A DNA stretch of 64,000 bases from Bolinopsis microptera (Eukaryota; Ctenophora; Tentaculata; Lobata; Bolinopsidae): NCBI RefSeq assembly GCF_026151205.1, contig NC_087075.1:12632303-12696302 (forward strand), read 5' to 3'. Shown in pieces: positions 1 to 13,900 of this stretch; within the stretch, counting starts at the first letter, position 1, and each line of letters starts with the position of its first letter. The position numbers were made by a program, and so were the translations under genes. The notes below the pieces were generated by a model, which saw only the letters and a list, made by a program, of their open reading frames with translations, searched no databases and was not told where the DNA came from.

Positions 1-1200
1 ATCTAGTGAATTTATGAAGCGAACTTCAAATTATAGTCGAAGCTTTGAAACTGCTTCATGGTAACCAGTCACGAGGGCGGAAGTCCCTTAGGTCCTCCGC
101 CTTCGTGACTTCCGCCCTCGTGTCCTATACCCTGCTTCATGAGTAATTGACCTCTATAATAATACGCCAACTGTGCGGATAATACCCATAACGTTGTTCG
201 TATGTTCCACTATTTAGAACGTATAACGCTTTTGGACACTGCTGTGCCCCATTACTGTAAATTGATAACGCTAAGAATTCTTGTTAAAGTAGTGACGATA
301 AACACTAAAAGCATAATAACTATTTATAACGTTTGTCATTGCGAGTGTTTGATAAATATTCATTGGAACAGCCTAGCGGCTAGCTGTCATTCAAAGTTAC
401 AATCTCGAAATTGAGTCTTCAGTCTTTAATTTTCATTGGCGATTTAGTTTTTTAAATGTAAGTCAATTTAATTAGCTATCAGCAATATGAAATACCTTTT
501 CTCCCCGTCCTAATTTCTTAAGGTTCCTTTTCAGTACGCATGGAAGGTTCAGTTAACAATTCAGTATGTAGGTTCGACTAGCTTAAAACTTTAGTCATGA
601 TCTCATCTGCTCAGTCAGCCAAATAACAAGACACGGGCAGGTAATGTAAATAGATCCCCTGAACTATCCGTGAAACTGGAACTAGGAGGTGATTAGGTAA
701 GGGGCGACAAAGTAAGCCTGTACTTAAAGCTCTGTGATCAATTTGCACTTCAAGTTACTTCAATTTGATAAGGAATGTCCTTATTCATTGGATCTGACAC
801 TGATTTAAGAATGGTGGTGTACGTATTTATTAAGAATGAAATTTACAGTCAAAATATTCTTTGTGAGGTTGCATAATATATGAAATACCAACCATATGAA
901 CTCATGTTGATAGGCAACATGTAACCAGTGCCCTTCAACGTTACAACCTACGGGTGTATTGTCTAAACTCTAAATACACCGTATTTTAATTATGTGTCAC
1001 AGGTCACTAACTTAGTAACTCACTTTAAGGAAGCCGTCCCGGAAAACCTTGTAACAGAAACCAGTCACGTGGTAATCACGTGGTAATCGACCAGTCATGT
1101 GGTAATCGACCGGTAAGTTGGTGAAAGAAACACTACAATGTCGACCAGTTATCCTGCGTGTAAAAATGGTGATTTGTGACTCTAGGCCTCGTGGTGGTTT
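1..1200. other. Non-coding stretch, nothing recognisable
   Basis: I see no exon with convincing splice sites or a recognisable domain. The one structure is an inverted repeat with 15-bp perfect arms at 70-84 and 108-122 (CACGAGGGCGGAAGT and its complement) around a short GC-rich loop. Short direct repeats of a TCACGTGGTAATC type lie near 1062-1115. Confidence 0.5.
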
Positions 1201-1237
1201 TTTATGGTGACCATGTTATATAAATTAGGAGATGAAA

Positions 1238-3853
1238 AGTAGGCTCTAAAGTAGGCTCTAAAGTAGGCTCTAAAGTAGGCTGTAAAGTAGGCTCTAAAGT
1301 AGGCTCTAAAGTAGGCTCTAAAGTAGGCTCTAAAGTAGGCTCTAAAGTAGGCTGTAAAGTAGGCTCTAAAGTAGGCTCTAAAGTAGGCTCTAAAGTAGGC
1401 TCTAAAGTAGGCTCTAAAGTAGGCTCTAAAGTAGGCTCTAAAGTAGGCTCTAAAGTAGGCTCTAAAGTAGGCTCTAAAGTAGGCTCTAAAGTAGGCTCTA
1501 AAGTAGGCTCTAAAGTAGGCTCTAAAGTAGGCTCTAAAGTAGGCTCTAAAGTAGGCTCTAAAGTAGGCTCTAAAGTAGGCTCTAAAGTAGGCTCTAAAGT
1601 AGGCTCTAAAGTAGGCTCTAAAGTAGGCTCTAAAGTAGGCTCTAAAGTAGGCTCTAAAGTAGGCTCTAAAGTAGGCTCTAAAGTAGGCTCTAAAGTAGGC
1701 TCTAAAGTAGGCTCTAAAGTAGGCTCTAAAGTAGGCTCTAAAGTAGGCTCTAAAGTAGGCTCTAAAGTAGGCTCTAAAGTAGGCTCTAAAGTAGGCTCTA
1801 AAGTAGGCTCTAAAGTAGGCTCTAAAGTAGGCTCTAAAGTAGGCTCTAAAGTAGGCTCTAAAGTAGGCTCTAAAGTAGGCTCTAAAGTAGGCTCTAAAGT
1901 AGGCTCTAAAGTAGGCTCTAAAGTAGGCTCTAAAGTAGGCTCTAAAGTAGGCTCTAAAGTAGGCTCTAAAGTAGGCTCTAAAGTAGGCTCTAAAGTAGGC
2001 TCTAAAGTAGGCTCTAAAGTAGGCTCTAAAGTAGGCTCTAAAGTAGGCTCTAAAGTAGGCTCTAAAGTAGGCTCTAAAGTAGGCTCTAAAGTAGGCTCTA
2101 AAGTAGGCTCTAAAGTAGGCTCTAAAGTAGGCTCTAAAGTAGGCTCTAAAGTAGGCTCTAAAGTAGGCTCTAAAGTAGGCTCTAAAGTAGGCTCTAAAGT
2201 AGGCTCTAAAGTAGGCTCTAAAGTAGGCTCTAAAGTAGGCTCTAAAGTAGGCTCTAAAGTAGGCTCTAAAGTAGGCTCTAAAGTAGGCTCTAAAGTAGGC
2301 TCTAAAGTAGGCTCTAAAGTAGGCTCTAAAGTAGGCTCTAAAGTAGGCTCTAAAGTAGGCTCTAAAGTAGGCTCTAAAGTAGGCTCTAAAGTAGGCTCTA
2401 AAGTAGGCTCCAAAGTAGGCTCTAAAGTAGGCTCCAAAGTAGGCTCTAAAGTAGGCTCCAAAGTAGGCTCTAAAGTAGGCTCCAAAGTAGGCTCTAAAGT
2501 AGGCTCCAAAGTAGGCTCTGAAGTAGGCTCTAAAGTAGGCTCTAAAGTAGGCTCTAAAGTAGGCTCTAAAGTAGGCTCTAATGTAGGCTCCAAAGTAGGC
2601 TCTAAAGTAGGCTCCAAAGTAGGCTCTAAAGTAGGCTCTAAAGTAGGCTCTAAAGTAGGCTCTAAAGTAGGCTCTAAAGTAGGCTCTAAAGTAGGCTCTA
2701 AAGTAGGCTCTAAAGTAGGCTCTAAAGTAGGCTCTAAAGTAGGCTCTAAAGTAGGCTCTAAAGTAGGCTCTAAAGTAGGCTCTAAAGTAGGCTCTAAAGT
2801 AGGCTCTAAAGTAGGCTCTAAAGTAGGCTCTAAAGTAGGCTCTAAAGTAGGCTCTAAAGTAGGCTCTAAAGTAGGCTCTAAAGTAGGCTCTAAAGTAGGC
2901 TCTAAAGTAGGCTCTAAAGTAGGCTCTAAAGTAGGCTCTAAAGTAGGCTCTAAAGTAGGCTCTAAAGTAGGCTCTAAAGTAGGCTCTAAAGTAGGCTCTA
3001 AAGTAGGCTCTAAAGTAGGCTCTAAAGTAGGCTCTAAAGTAGGCTCTAAAGTAGGCTCTAAAGTAGGCTCTAAAGTAGGCTCTAAAGTAGGCTCTAAAGT
3101 AGGCTCTAAAGTAGGCTCTAAAGTAGGCTCTAAAGTAGGCTCTAAAGTAGGCTCTAAAGTAGGCTCTAAAGTAGGCTCTAAAGTAGGCTCTAAAGTAGGC
3201 TCTAAAGTAGGCTCTAAAGTAGGCTCTAAAGTAGGCTCTAAAGTAGGCTCTAAAGTAGGCTCTAAAGTAGGCTCTAAAGTAGGCTCTAAAGTAGGCTCTA
3301 AAGTAGGCTCTAAAGTAGGCTCTAAAGTAGGCTCTAAAGTAGGCTCTAAAGTAGGCTCTAAAGTAGGCTCTAAAGTAGGCTCTAAAGTAGGCTCTAAAGT
3401 AGGCTCTAAAGTAGGCTCTAAAGTAGGCTCTAAAGTAGGCTCTAAAGTAGGCTCTAAAGTAGGCTCTAAAGTAGGCTCTAAAGTAGGCTCTAAAGTAGGC
3501 TCTAAAGTAGGCTCTAAAGTAGGCTCTAAAGTAGGCTCTAAAGTAGGCTCTAAAGTAGGCTCTAAAGTAGGCTCTAAAGTAGGCTCTAAAGTAGGCTCTA
3601 AAGTAGGCTCTAAAGTAGGCTCTAAAGTAGGCTCTAAAGTAGGCTCTAAAGTAGGCTCTAAAGTAGGCTCTAAAGTAGGCTCTAAAGTAGGCTCTAAGTA
3701 GGCTCTAAAGTAGGCTCTAAAGTAGGCTCTAAAGTAGGCTCTAAGGTAGGCTCTAAAGTAGGCTCTAAAGTAGGCTCTAAAGTAGGCTCTAAAGTAGGTT
3801 CTAAGGTAGGCTCTAAAGTAGGCTCTAAAGTAGGCTCTAAAGTAGGCTCTAAG
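1238..3853. repeat. 12-bp tandem satellite (GTAGGCTCTAAA)n
   Basis: About 218 head-to-tail copies of a 12-bp unit run almost without interruption for 2.6 kb. Most units are identical. A patch at about 2400-2640 alternates CTCTAAA and CTCCAAA units, and single variants occur near 1279, 1354 and 2581. From about 3696 an 11-bp unit and GGTAGG variants appear, so the 3' edge is more diverged than the core. Because the unit length is a multiple of three, the minus strand is open for hundreds of codons (Glu-Pro-Thr-Leu repeats). This is a by-product of the array, not evidence of a gene. Confidence 0.97.
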
Positions 3854-3859
3854 GCTCTG

Positions 3860-4750
3860 GTAAATTATTACGCCAGATTATCGAGTTAGTATGTTATGTT
3901 GTAAGTAAAATAAACATTTACCATCCCACTCTGAAAACATTGTCATGGTTGGAATATGTTGCTGTGTAATATTAGGCTCAACATACCGATTAAAGTGGCA
4001 CGAATTACGTTCTCTTTTGGCACACTACTCAAATATTAATTTACGTAATTCGCACTAGGATCTGCAATTAGATCTGACAGACAATTGACGAATCTGTCAA
4101 CCAACAATATGGCCTGGGAATGGTCGCGGAGTACTATGAAGCCCTATTGTTTATAATATGTCCCACTATTACGTAACTTATCTTCACCGACATCATTATC
4201 GGCACATATTTTAGTATTATTCGAGGAACTGGGAAGCGGTGGGGGCATTTGTTGACAATCTTCCACCTCTCCATAAATTATAGAATTGTAGATCAATCCA
4301 CCAAATCTGCTTACATCCTCCCTCACACCCCCATGGTATTTAAAATATAAATGTAAATTATCTGAGTAGAATTCTTGAAGTGCAGCTGGTTTCACAAAAT
4401 CACAATATCTTCCTTGCAAGAAGCGCCACTCTCCTTTGTCACCTGTACCTATTGTTGTCTATCTATATAATCTAATGTACAATATATTTACTACCGATAT
4501 GTCACTAGTGTGGTGGAGTGTGGTGTGAGCCATTGTCTTGCGTTAAATTGAGATAATGCTGATATGTAGTGTCGAGTAACGGGTTTATGTGTGTATGTGT
4601 GTGTATACTACTACTATATATACTATACTACTACTACTATCGTATAAACTAGCTAACTACTTAAAGCAGAGTGTTAGAGTGCAGACGTCCGTAGGATTTG
4701 AAAAGCCACTCCTGCGATTCAAAGCAACAAAGTACTCTCTGTATTCAAGG
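3860..4750. other. Intergenic stretch without a supported gene
   Basis: The sequence is of mixed composition. A 91-codon minus-strand reading frame at 4144-4419 lacks a recognised domain and convincing splice context, so I do not call it. No RNA gene is seen. Confidence 0.4.
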
Positions 4751-4767
4751 ATGGAAAATATTAAAAG

Positions 4768-5156
<389 letters not shown>

Positions 5157-5354
5157 GGTCAGAACTAAGTCCGATCTACGCCAGATAACCCCTCCAAATA
5201 TCCCTGTCCCGCATCAGGGTTCGCAGTTCCTCTTTAGAGTTTGTCCCAACTTCCTTCAGTAACATAGACAAATAGCTTCATCTCGGTCGGCCTTGCTGCG
5301 CTCTACCATGCATTCAGCATTGCTTCTCATATGATTATATGAGAGATGTCTACC

Positions 5355-5923
5355 TGGAGACAGGGACACTAGCGCTGCTATTAATAGAACTGTGGAGACA
5401 GGGACACTAGCGCGGCTATTAATAGAACTGTGGAGACAGGGACACTAGCGCTGCTATTAATAGAACTGTGGAGACAGGGACACTAGCGCTGCTATTAATA
5501 GAACTGTGGAGACAGGGACACTAGCGCTGCTATTAATAGAACTGTGGAGACAGGGACACTAGCGCTGCTATTAATAGAACTGTGGAGACAGGGACACTAG
5601 CGCTGCTATTAATAGAACTGTGGAGACACGGACACTAGCGCTGCTATTAATAGAACTGCGGAGACAGGGACACTAGCGCTGCTATTAATAGAACTGTGGA
5701 GACAGGGACACTAGCGCTGCTACTGTGGAGACAGGGACACTAGCGCTGCTATTAATAGAACTGTGGAGACAGGGACACTAGCGCGGCTATTAATAGAACT
5801 GTGGAGACAGGGACACTAGCGCTGCTATTAATAGAACTGTGGAGACAGGGACACTAGCGCGGCTATTAATAGAACTGTGGAGACAGGGACACTAGCGCGG
5901 CTATTAATAGAACTGTGGAGACT
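5355..5923. repeat. 38-bp minisatellite, about 15 units
   Basis: The tandem unit begins TGTGGAGACAGGGACACTAG and continues with GCGCTGCTATTAATAGAAC-type sequence. Units differ mainly at one position (GCTGCTATT versus GCGGCTATT). One shortened unit lies near 5720-5725, where the ATTAATAGAA part is missing. GCGG variants cluster at both ends of the array. Confidence 0.95.
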
Positions 5924-5929
5924 CTGGCA

Positions 5930-8900
5930 TGATCCTCGACATTTTACAGCAAATAGATGGGGAATAATATTTATTTTATTATAAGAGTATTATACCCAAC
6001 ATTGACCGGCGAACTGATAGCTACTTCAGAAGCAATGAAACTACAATCTTCTAGATAAAATGAGTCATAGTACTTTCAGCCGGAGCCATCATAAGTGACA
6101 TAAATCTAAAAGATTTTATTATCTTGAATAAATAAAAAAATAAAATATCTTGAATAAAAGCTAAGTATTAAAGTTACTTGAGCCTGAGCAGGTTATAACT
6201 TTCAACACTACTACATATTTCAGTGGATTTCCGTAGTATGGGAAGGAAATGTTTTGTTGTAATAGACAAAAATGTTGACTGTTAACATCAACAGGACTTA
6301 TAGTTCTTGTTGGGAGAGGCTGTTTATCATTTGTTTCTTTCAGGTTCTAATATACTGTTCATTAAATAAATTGGGTGTTTGCAGACAAAGCTATCCAATA
6401 TTCACCGACTTTACTTGGCTTTAACTTGGCTTTAACTTGGCTTTAACTTGACTTTAACTTGGCTTTAACTTGGCTCCAACAAAACCCACCAGCGACAGTG
6501 TTGATTTTTACTTTACACCAGTATAACACATACTCAATATTTAACATCTTATCGACTGATTATAAAAACCATTCAATCAAATCAATTTGACGCGTTAGAC
6601 CGTCCAGCCAATCAAACGTCTTGCACGTATCTGATTCTGCACATAACCTATAATATGTTAATATACCACGTGACCTATAATGCACCACGTGACTGTACTC
6701 TTGTCAGTGGTTTGTTATGAACAATGAGAGAGGGTGGGAGGTGCGGTCGTGATAATAACGCCACTCTCCCGCTCGGAGAGGCTACACAATAAGTGCCGTT
6801 AATGAAGCTACAATGAGGATAATAGCTCGACAGGAGGGTAGCTGTAATGAGGATAATAACTCGCCTGGAGGGTAGCTTTGTGTGTTTGTACGCCATTATA
6901 CCCCCACAAAATACGATGATACAATGAGATTTTCTATTTTCTACCTACCTAATCCTGGAATCACACGTTTGTCACTGGTACGGTGTGGGAGGAAAATAAA
7001 TATATTATATGAGATAAAAATACAAACGGGTTTTGATAAAAGATAAAAATATTCGCGAGTGTTTAATAAGAATATTAAAAATACACGTGCGAATTTATTG
7101 TTAGCCTGTGTAACGTTATGTATCTAAAATTGTTACAATGAGATACTAAAATGTGATAGACTCTATCATTAGACAACATAAGAGCGGCTTAAAAATAGCT
7201 TAGAGCCTTAGACTCCTTAGAAATATTAAAATAATGACAATCGTTTCTCAAGCGCTGCAAACTGTGCCGATGTTGGTTTGAGTGTCAGTGTTATTTAACT
7301 TGACTATACATGTGATTATACATAACTTGACTATACTGAACTTGACTATACATTACAAGACTATACATAACATGACTATACTGAATGAAAGATTCAGACA
7401 ATTCTATTGTAGTCAAAATATTAAACTTTAGTGTCAAGTAAATTTGAGATCTTCCGACAAAGAAATTTAAGATAAAACGTGACTAAATATAATATATATT
7501 ATGTTTAATATTTATATAATATTTTTATAATATTTATATATAAATTTCGCCGCACTTACATGTTGCCTCTGTTTGTAGGCTAGACAACTCAGAAATGACA
7601 GTAAACAAGACAGTAAAAATGTTGAAACCGTCATTATTAAATTATAAATATTTTGAAATTGTGAGATAATTTGGGATGATGTAAGAGGATAACTCCTTCA
7701 TTATTAAGGTAAAATAAAGAAAGCTGAATGTTTTCTGGTCGTATCAGCCAGTAAGATCTGAGAGTACAGATATCACAAAATCCTATCCCAAAACACCACG
7801 ACCATCCCCGGTAATTCCGTCATCTGCTGTAATATCTGAGTTATCTCGTCTACAAAGCACTGTATGAAGCAGCACAGAACACAGTCTGCTTCTAACATCC
7901 AATCTTACCTTTTACGTTAATTTACAGCCGTTATGGTGGGTACATCTACAAAGAAAATAACTGATCTCAAATATAGGATAAACTGTGCGGTTTCGGGGAA
8001 TCGGGGTGGGTTCTGGGAAAAGCAGACACTCTGATGTACATTAATATTGTTATTTACTTGCCTTTTAAATAACATCATCTTTACGTAATAGGGGTTAAAT
8101 GAATAATTTATAAGTTTGCTGGGTGTGTGATGAACCGACAAGTTATCGGAATAACGCTGCCACAAACTCAACAATTCTAAATTACAGTCTTTAAACTTGC
8201 TTATTTTCGTGAATTAAAATTGTAAATTGTCTATCATTGAGTCATATTATATTGAGTCATATATTGATTATTGAGTCATGTCAATAAGGAATCCGAAGTA
8301 TTTTCCGTTTTACAAGAACTACCGATGGAAAGATCTAGAAACATGGCGTTTAATTGGTGACTCTATAGGAAACCGTGCCGGCTTTCCGGTATCTTTATAT
8401 CGTGCTTGTTTTGGACGCATTTTTTATTAATGAGACATCTTAGACATGAATTTCAGCCAACTGATTGTTAATGGCCGCTCCTTGAAGCTTGACCTTGGTA
8501 GCCCAAACCAACTTTTTTCCATCAGAATCTCCAAATTTTTTGCTTTCAACAGAAATTCAAGGGCCAGCTTGGGGTATGTGGTGAGGTGATACTCAGTACG
8601 TTACTCAGTTATTCATTATATAATACTGACTATTCACTCATTAAATACTCAGGTTACAGGCTGGCCGTTTAAATTAAATTACTAAGCTCTCTCAGCAGAA
8701 CCCGTCTCTACAATATGATGTGCTGTAATAATGGTCACAGTGACAAATTACAAATAGCCTGTCAAATAACGAACTATGATCTTATAATTCATCAGAAGAA
8801 AGGAGCATACTACATTTTAAGTTTCTACACCAACTGATAGCTTGCTCTCCTCTCTCCTTCTCTCTCTCTCTCTGCATACTTCAAATACTCCACCACGAGC

Positions 8901-9050
8901 ACGACCTGAACTATTACCACACACACACATATATCACACATTCCGCGCCACATCAAGCAGAGCTACCGTCCAATATCACACCACTGTCCTGGCCTGTAAC
9001 GTCTGCTATCTCAACTAGCGTAATGTACCAGTGTGTACTGTGTAGTCGTT
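5930..9050. other. AT-rich gene-free stretch with short repeats
   Basis: No exon or RNA gene could be supported. The stretch contains a short TTTAACTTGGC repeat (6413-6478), a degenerate CTTGACTATACAT repeat (7300-7375), a duplicated GAGGATAATA block (6815-6870) and long A/T runs around 7480-7550. The furin-like gene to the right lacks its 5' exons, and some could lie here unrecognised. Confidence 0.4.
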
Positions 9051-9054
9051 GCAG

Positions 9055-9665
9055 TCTTTTATTTGTAGGATACAACACTTGGTGTAGGATACTGCAGCTG
9101 TTGTAGGATACTTTAGTTGTAGGATACAACAGTAGTAGTAGGATACAACACTTGGTGTAGGATACTGCAGCTGTTGTAGGATACTATAGTTGTAGGATAC
9201 AACAGTAGTAGTAGGATCACACTGGATACAACAGTAGTAGTAGGATACAACACTTGGTGTAGGATACTGCAGCTGTTGTAGGATACTATAGTTGTAGGAT
9301 ACAACAGTAGCAGTAGGATACAACACTTGGTGTAGGATACTATAATAGTTGTAGGATACTTTAGTTGTAGGATACAACAGTAGTAGTAGGATACAACACT
9401 TGGTGTAGGATACTGCAGCTGTCGTAGGATACTTTAGTTGTAGGATACAACAGTAGTAGTAGGATACAACACTTGGTGTAGGATACTTTAGTTGTAGGAT
9501 ACAAGTTACAACACTTGGTGTAGGATACTTTAGTTGTAGGATACAAGTTACAACACTTGGTGTAGTATATTACAGATGTGTAGGATACTATAGTTGTAGG
9601 ATACAAGTTACAACACTTGGTGTAGGATACAACAGTTGTAGGATACAACAGTAGTAGTAGGATAC
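9055..9665. repeat. GTAGGATAC-based complex minisatellite
   Basis: GTAGGATAC blocks alternate with AACAGTAGTA, AACACTTGGT, TGCAGCTGTT and TTTAGTT segments. They form higher-order units that repeat with shuffled order and small deletions. Open frames on the minus strand (Tyr-Pro-Thr-Thr repeats) follow from the repeat structure. Confidence 0.93.
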
Positions 9666-9669
9666 ACAG

Positions 9670-10525
9670 TATTGTATACTACTACAGTGTGGAGATGATA
9701 CCATGTTGCATTACGTACTCCCCAGTCCTGCAATACTCTTATAATATATTCTATACAGTTATAATAATACATCAGAGCTCAGCCTCTAACGTGTTGAAAT
9801 CCAAATGTATTAAGTCATGTATTTTGTTGAGGCGCTCAATTTCACCACACTCGGATAAGTTCACGAAATAATGTTGTCTAGGGGGATATATGGTATGGTA
9901 CGTGACCGTGTGTTGCATACATAATGAGTAATGATGCATAATTAATATGCATAGCTTGGGGTAATTAGAAGTACTTTAAGCCTTGGCCTTCTTGAAGATT
10001 TGTGTAATTGTTTGCAGAATTTATGTGTAACATGATGTTGGGAGGAAATGTAAGGTATTTATAGGTATGTCAGTTTAGGTTTAGAATTTAATCATCATTC
10101 ATTCCGGAACAATGGTATTCGGGTAATTCAATATTGTTAGGAATCTCAAAATTTGTCAGCTTATCATCGTTCTTATTCAAAAATAATGTAATAATCTGAT
10201 TTTAAGATAAGAATTTGGCTGTTGAATTGAAATTACATTTTACCATTAATATGTTGTATTCCCTCATAGCTTTCTTTCTCAGTTTCTTCTAGAGTTCTAG
10301 AATGACGCTTGCTTTAGTCATGGTTATCTTTTGACCCTGTTAACACCAACCCATGACTTGAATATGAGATTTAACATATTGACAAATTAAACATATGAAA
10401 TCATGTTACATATTTATGATGGTAATGAACTGAGTGTCAAGGTTACATTATATACCTACCAATAAATTAAGAAACCAAGAAAAAGGGATAGCAGCTTTAA
10501 TATTTCTTTCGTGCTCATAAATAAA
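9670..10525. other. AT-rich stretch upstream of the first recognised convertase exon
   Basis: Nothing recognisable. Given the gene model to the right, this is probably intron or 5' region of the proprotein convertase gene. No signal-peptide or prodomain-core exon could be identified. Confidence 0.35.
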
Positions 10526-10528
10526 TGT

Positions 10529-10616
10529 ACAGTAAAACCCCGATTTACCGCAAACCCTGATTTACCGCGTCTGTTTCCTTTCCCAAAATTCCGCGGTAAA
10601 TCGTGGTTCTACTGTA
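10529..10616. mobile_element. Short pogo/mariner-like MITE
   Basis: An 88-bp palindromic element begins TACAGTAAAACCCCGATTTA and ends in the inverted sequence ...GGTTCTACTGTA, with an internal GCGGTAAAT/ATTTACCGC pair. A TA at both ends would be the target duplication. CAGT...AACC termini with TA flanks are typical of pogo/Tigger-type derivatives (family knowledge). A related but rearranged copy lies at about 11370-11565, ending GGGGATTTTACTGTA. Confidence 0.7.
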
Positions 10617-10756
10617 GAATACTGCATTTAAATGCTAAATTTATTCTAGAACTTCCTTGTCCTCAATGATTATGAATTTCTTACTTTTTTCACATTTTCA
10701 AAAACTATAACACCTCAATTTCCTGGTTTGATGTATAACCTATATTTCAACTCCAG

Positions 10757-10945
10757 GTGCTGGAAGCGGAGGTATCAGTCCCCAAAGTAAGAGTGAAAAG
10801 AGGTGGCAGCTCGGCAAGGGAGCCACGAGGTGGCAGCTCAGCCAGGGAGCCACCGAGCGGTAACAGACGATCTGCTGACGTGCAGGGATTGAACGCTCTG
10901 GCAGCGACGTTTAACGACCCCATCTTCACTCGACAATGGCATTTG
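10757..10945 (+). CDS. Convertase exon: prodomain end, autocleavage site and start of mature enzyme
   Basis: The exon reads in phase 0 from the acceptor CTCCAG. It encodes VPKVRVKR, a typical R-X-K-R autoactivation site. Next comes a Gly/Ser/Arg-rich linker with a near-perfect 9-codon duplication ([18 protein letters not shown]), then a second basic pair in GNRRSAD, then the conserved [12 protein letters not shown] segment that opens the catalytic domain. The duplicated linker is not part of the usual family structure as I know it. Confidence 0.85.
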
Positions 10946-13900
10946 GTAAGTATTTGCTAAGTATTTAGTATTTGTTATTCAAGAAAAAGGAGGGGTTGGG
11001 CCTACAGCCCACGAGAGAATAACATGTTGTGATCTGCCTAACCATAAGTTGGTGCCTTAGTACTGAAATCAAAATGGATATAAACAGTGGGGAATCAATG
11101 TTAAATGAGCGAGAATTAATATGTGGAACTGATATATTTTAAACATTATTTTCTGCGTATTCTCTAATGTTTACCTTATAATTAACGTACTCCTTCACTC
11201 TTAGTATTGACGTTATAAATCAAATCCCAGAATCATTGTTTAAATAAATATGCCGGTCGTTCCCGTTATTTCCGTCATATCATCCCTTAACATATTTCCT
11301 CTTAAAAGGATTTCGCATCGTGATGCACGATTTTGACTTTGGGTCATGTTCGGTTTACAGGTTTTATTATATGTAGAAAAACCACGATTTACTGCGGCCC
11401 GATTTCTTCCTTTTCCTTCCCCCAAATAGGGCTTAATTTACATGATGTGAACAAACGTAACCCCGATTTACCGTAACCCCGATTTACCGCAAACCTCGAT
11501 TTACCGCGGCTGTTTACTTTCCCTCAAACTCCGCCTCTCCGCGGTAAAAAGGGGATTTTACTGTATTATAATTGTTTACCTTATTTAAATACTTGACAAA
11601 AAATACTGAATGATACCGTCAGTAAATATAAAATACTTGATAGTACTCATAACATTAACTAAGACACTAATGCATAACACTATAATCATTCTTATAATCA
11701 CACTATAATCACAATATAATCAAACTAATAATCACTTAAGGAATCACACTATAATCACACTAAAACTAACAAAACTTACTACGCTACTCAGCGAGAACCC
11801 AGTGAGTATCTCTCTAACTCTACAATGTAAGTACACCTCTATAGTCTATATCCATCAGCGGGGAGGTGTACTACTACACAAATATGTATATATATATATA
11901 TATATCAGTAATTAGTATCATTAAAGTTGTAAATTGAATATCCCCCGTATGTACTCTATTCATGACGTCACTGGTATTGAATTTGTATCCAGCTTATTAA
12001 ACTCCCTCTCCAGCGGCTGTTATTGTACTCCTTTATAAAGTCAGCATATGTGCAGCTCGCCGATATCACGCCCTACAAATTATAGCTTTGGGGAAAGTTA
12101 ATTTATTCAAAATCTCTGTGGGTGTGTTTAGTTTAGCGAGGGTTTAGAGGGTTTAGAATGGGTCCTGAATTAGGGTTGGAGAGCTGGAATGCTCACAAGG
12201 GTTAGTTGTAACGTTTTAATGTGATGATGCGAACCAATCACAATCTCAGGACAGCGGTTAGGTTAAAAACAAGGTGATATGAAGTAGTTAAACCGGGAGC
12301 TCTTCAAAGTCTTCCGAATATTTCTGTGTGTTCAAGTCGGTTTTGCACATGACTTTAAATATTCAGTACTTTGCAATATTGTTGAAGTGTAACCAACATT
12401 GTCGGTTACATTCTTTAAAATCACTCGGAATGTATCAAAATTTCTGTCTAAAACGAACTCATGTTCAATGAAAGTCTAGTTCTTATTAACATATTGTCTG
12501 ATCTTAGTTGATATTGACGGAGAAGTTTCATTACTAACCCACAATTGTTTAAAGTTCAAATCCTTTCACCCTTTATCTTGCAGTACAACAGAGAAGTGTA
12601 CGGAAAGGACCTGAACGTACTGCCGGTTTGGGCGAACAATATAACAGGGCAAGGTGTAATCGTAGCTATCCTCGACGATGGTAAATAATATTTATATAAC
12701 AAATATATATTACATATAATACGAGTGTGTCTGTGTGTGGTCGGGGTTATTGATTGGTTACAGTTGATGTGTCTGTTTTTATGGCGTCTAGCTCAGTTAT
12801 GAAATGAAAATGAAATAAAAGGTCTCGCTAAGTGGTCTTTCTAAAAGGATGTTGTCTGTTTCCTTTATAAGTATATAAGTATTGAGTATATAATATAAGT
12901 CTTATTACGGGTATTGCACACAATATTATATGGTTAAAACACGCTGTGAGGAGTGGCGGTGTTACACTGGCGTGACCTATTTATCTCCAGGGGTTGAACA
13001 CACGCATCCAGACATCAAGGATAACTATGTGAGTAAACCAATCACAGCCACTTACACCACTCACGTGCCTAAACCCAACCAACCAGAAGCCCTGTGTAAT
13101 CTCGTGTCACGTCCCGACGATTACTAAGTTTACCAGTCTTGAGCGACATTTTCACATCAAAGCCGCTAACAATTTGTACGGCTATTATCTAATACGGCCC
13201 AATTTTTGAAGGGGAGCATTAAACGTATTTTGGGATACTTACCTAATCATTTGTCATTACCACGTATTTGAACCCAATACATTCTTAGGTATCAAATCTC
13301 CCCGCATACTTACATGCCTACACCCCCGAAATTGTACCCCTCTTAAATGATCCTCCAGCCTCTTAAATGCCTGCTGTAAACGAACAATATAGCTACATTC
13401 CTAGATATAGTATCAACTCCAGGAATTACCTCCCAATACACGTACATTACTGTATTACACGCCCGCAAATCCAAACAATAGGGTATTCAATAGGGTAAAT
13501 ATTTCACCTAGGTACGGTATTCTGATTTTTGTATTCCAGATAATTTCATGCGGGTTCTTTCTAATTACCATGCATTGATTTTCTTACGTTGTGTTCATTT
13601 TCTTGATACTCATCATTTTTACGTTTTTTCCAACTTATTTACGTTTTGAATATTATTTTCTCTAGGCAGGTAGTGTTAGTTGGGATTTCTTGGATGACGA
13701 TGACGATCCAACACCCATACCCTCGCAGGCTGACAAAGATGTAGAGTATGTTCAATATCAATACTTTTCTGTTGTTGAAAGTTCAAAAGTTGTGTTATTA
13801 GATTATATATATATATATTATATGTTATTATTAGACAGATTCGGTTTCTTTTTATCAATAAACTAAGGTTTGGAATTGTTAAATTGATCGAATAAAAGGA

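Noticed and set aside
1202-2617. 471-codon minus-strand frame of Glu-Pro-Thr-Leu repeats
   Set aside because: A 12-bp satellite stays open in several frames by arithmetic. There is no start context, flanking exons or non-repeat coding sequence.
4144-4419. 91-codon minus-strand frame as a gene or exon
   Set aside because: No recognisable family, no partner exons, no clear splice or promoter context.
5355-5923. CRISPR-like array
   Set aside because: Units are head-to-tail without unique spacers, and the genome is eukaryotic.
9015-9648. Tyr-Pro-Thr-Thr-rich minus-strand frames
   Set aside because: Products of the GTAGGATAC minisatellite; no domain or splice support.
8300-10740. Search for the convertase signal-peptide and prodomain-core exons
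   Set aside because: No segment with the expected prodomain signature and splice borders could be recognised by eye; they may be further left or too diverged.
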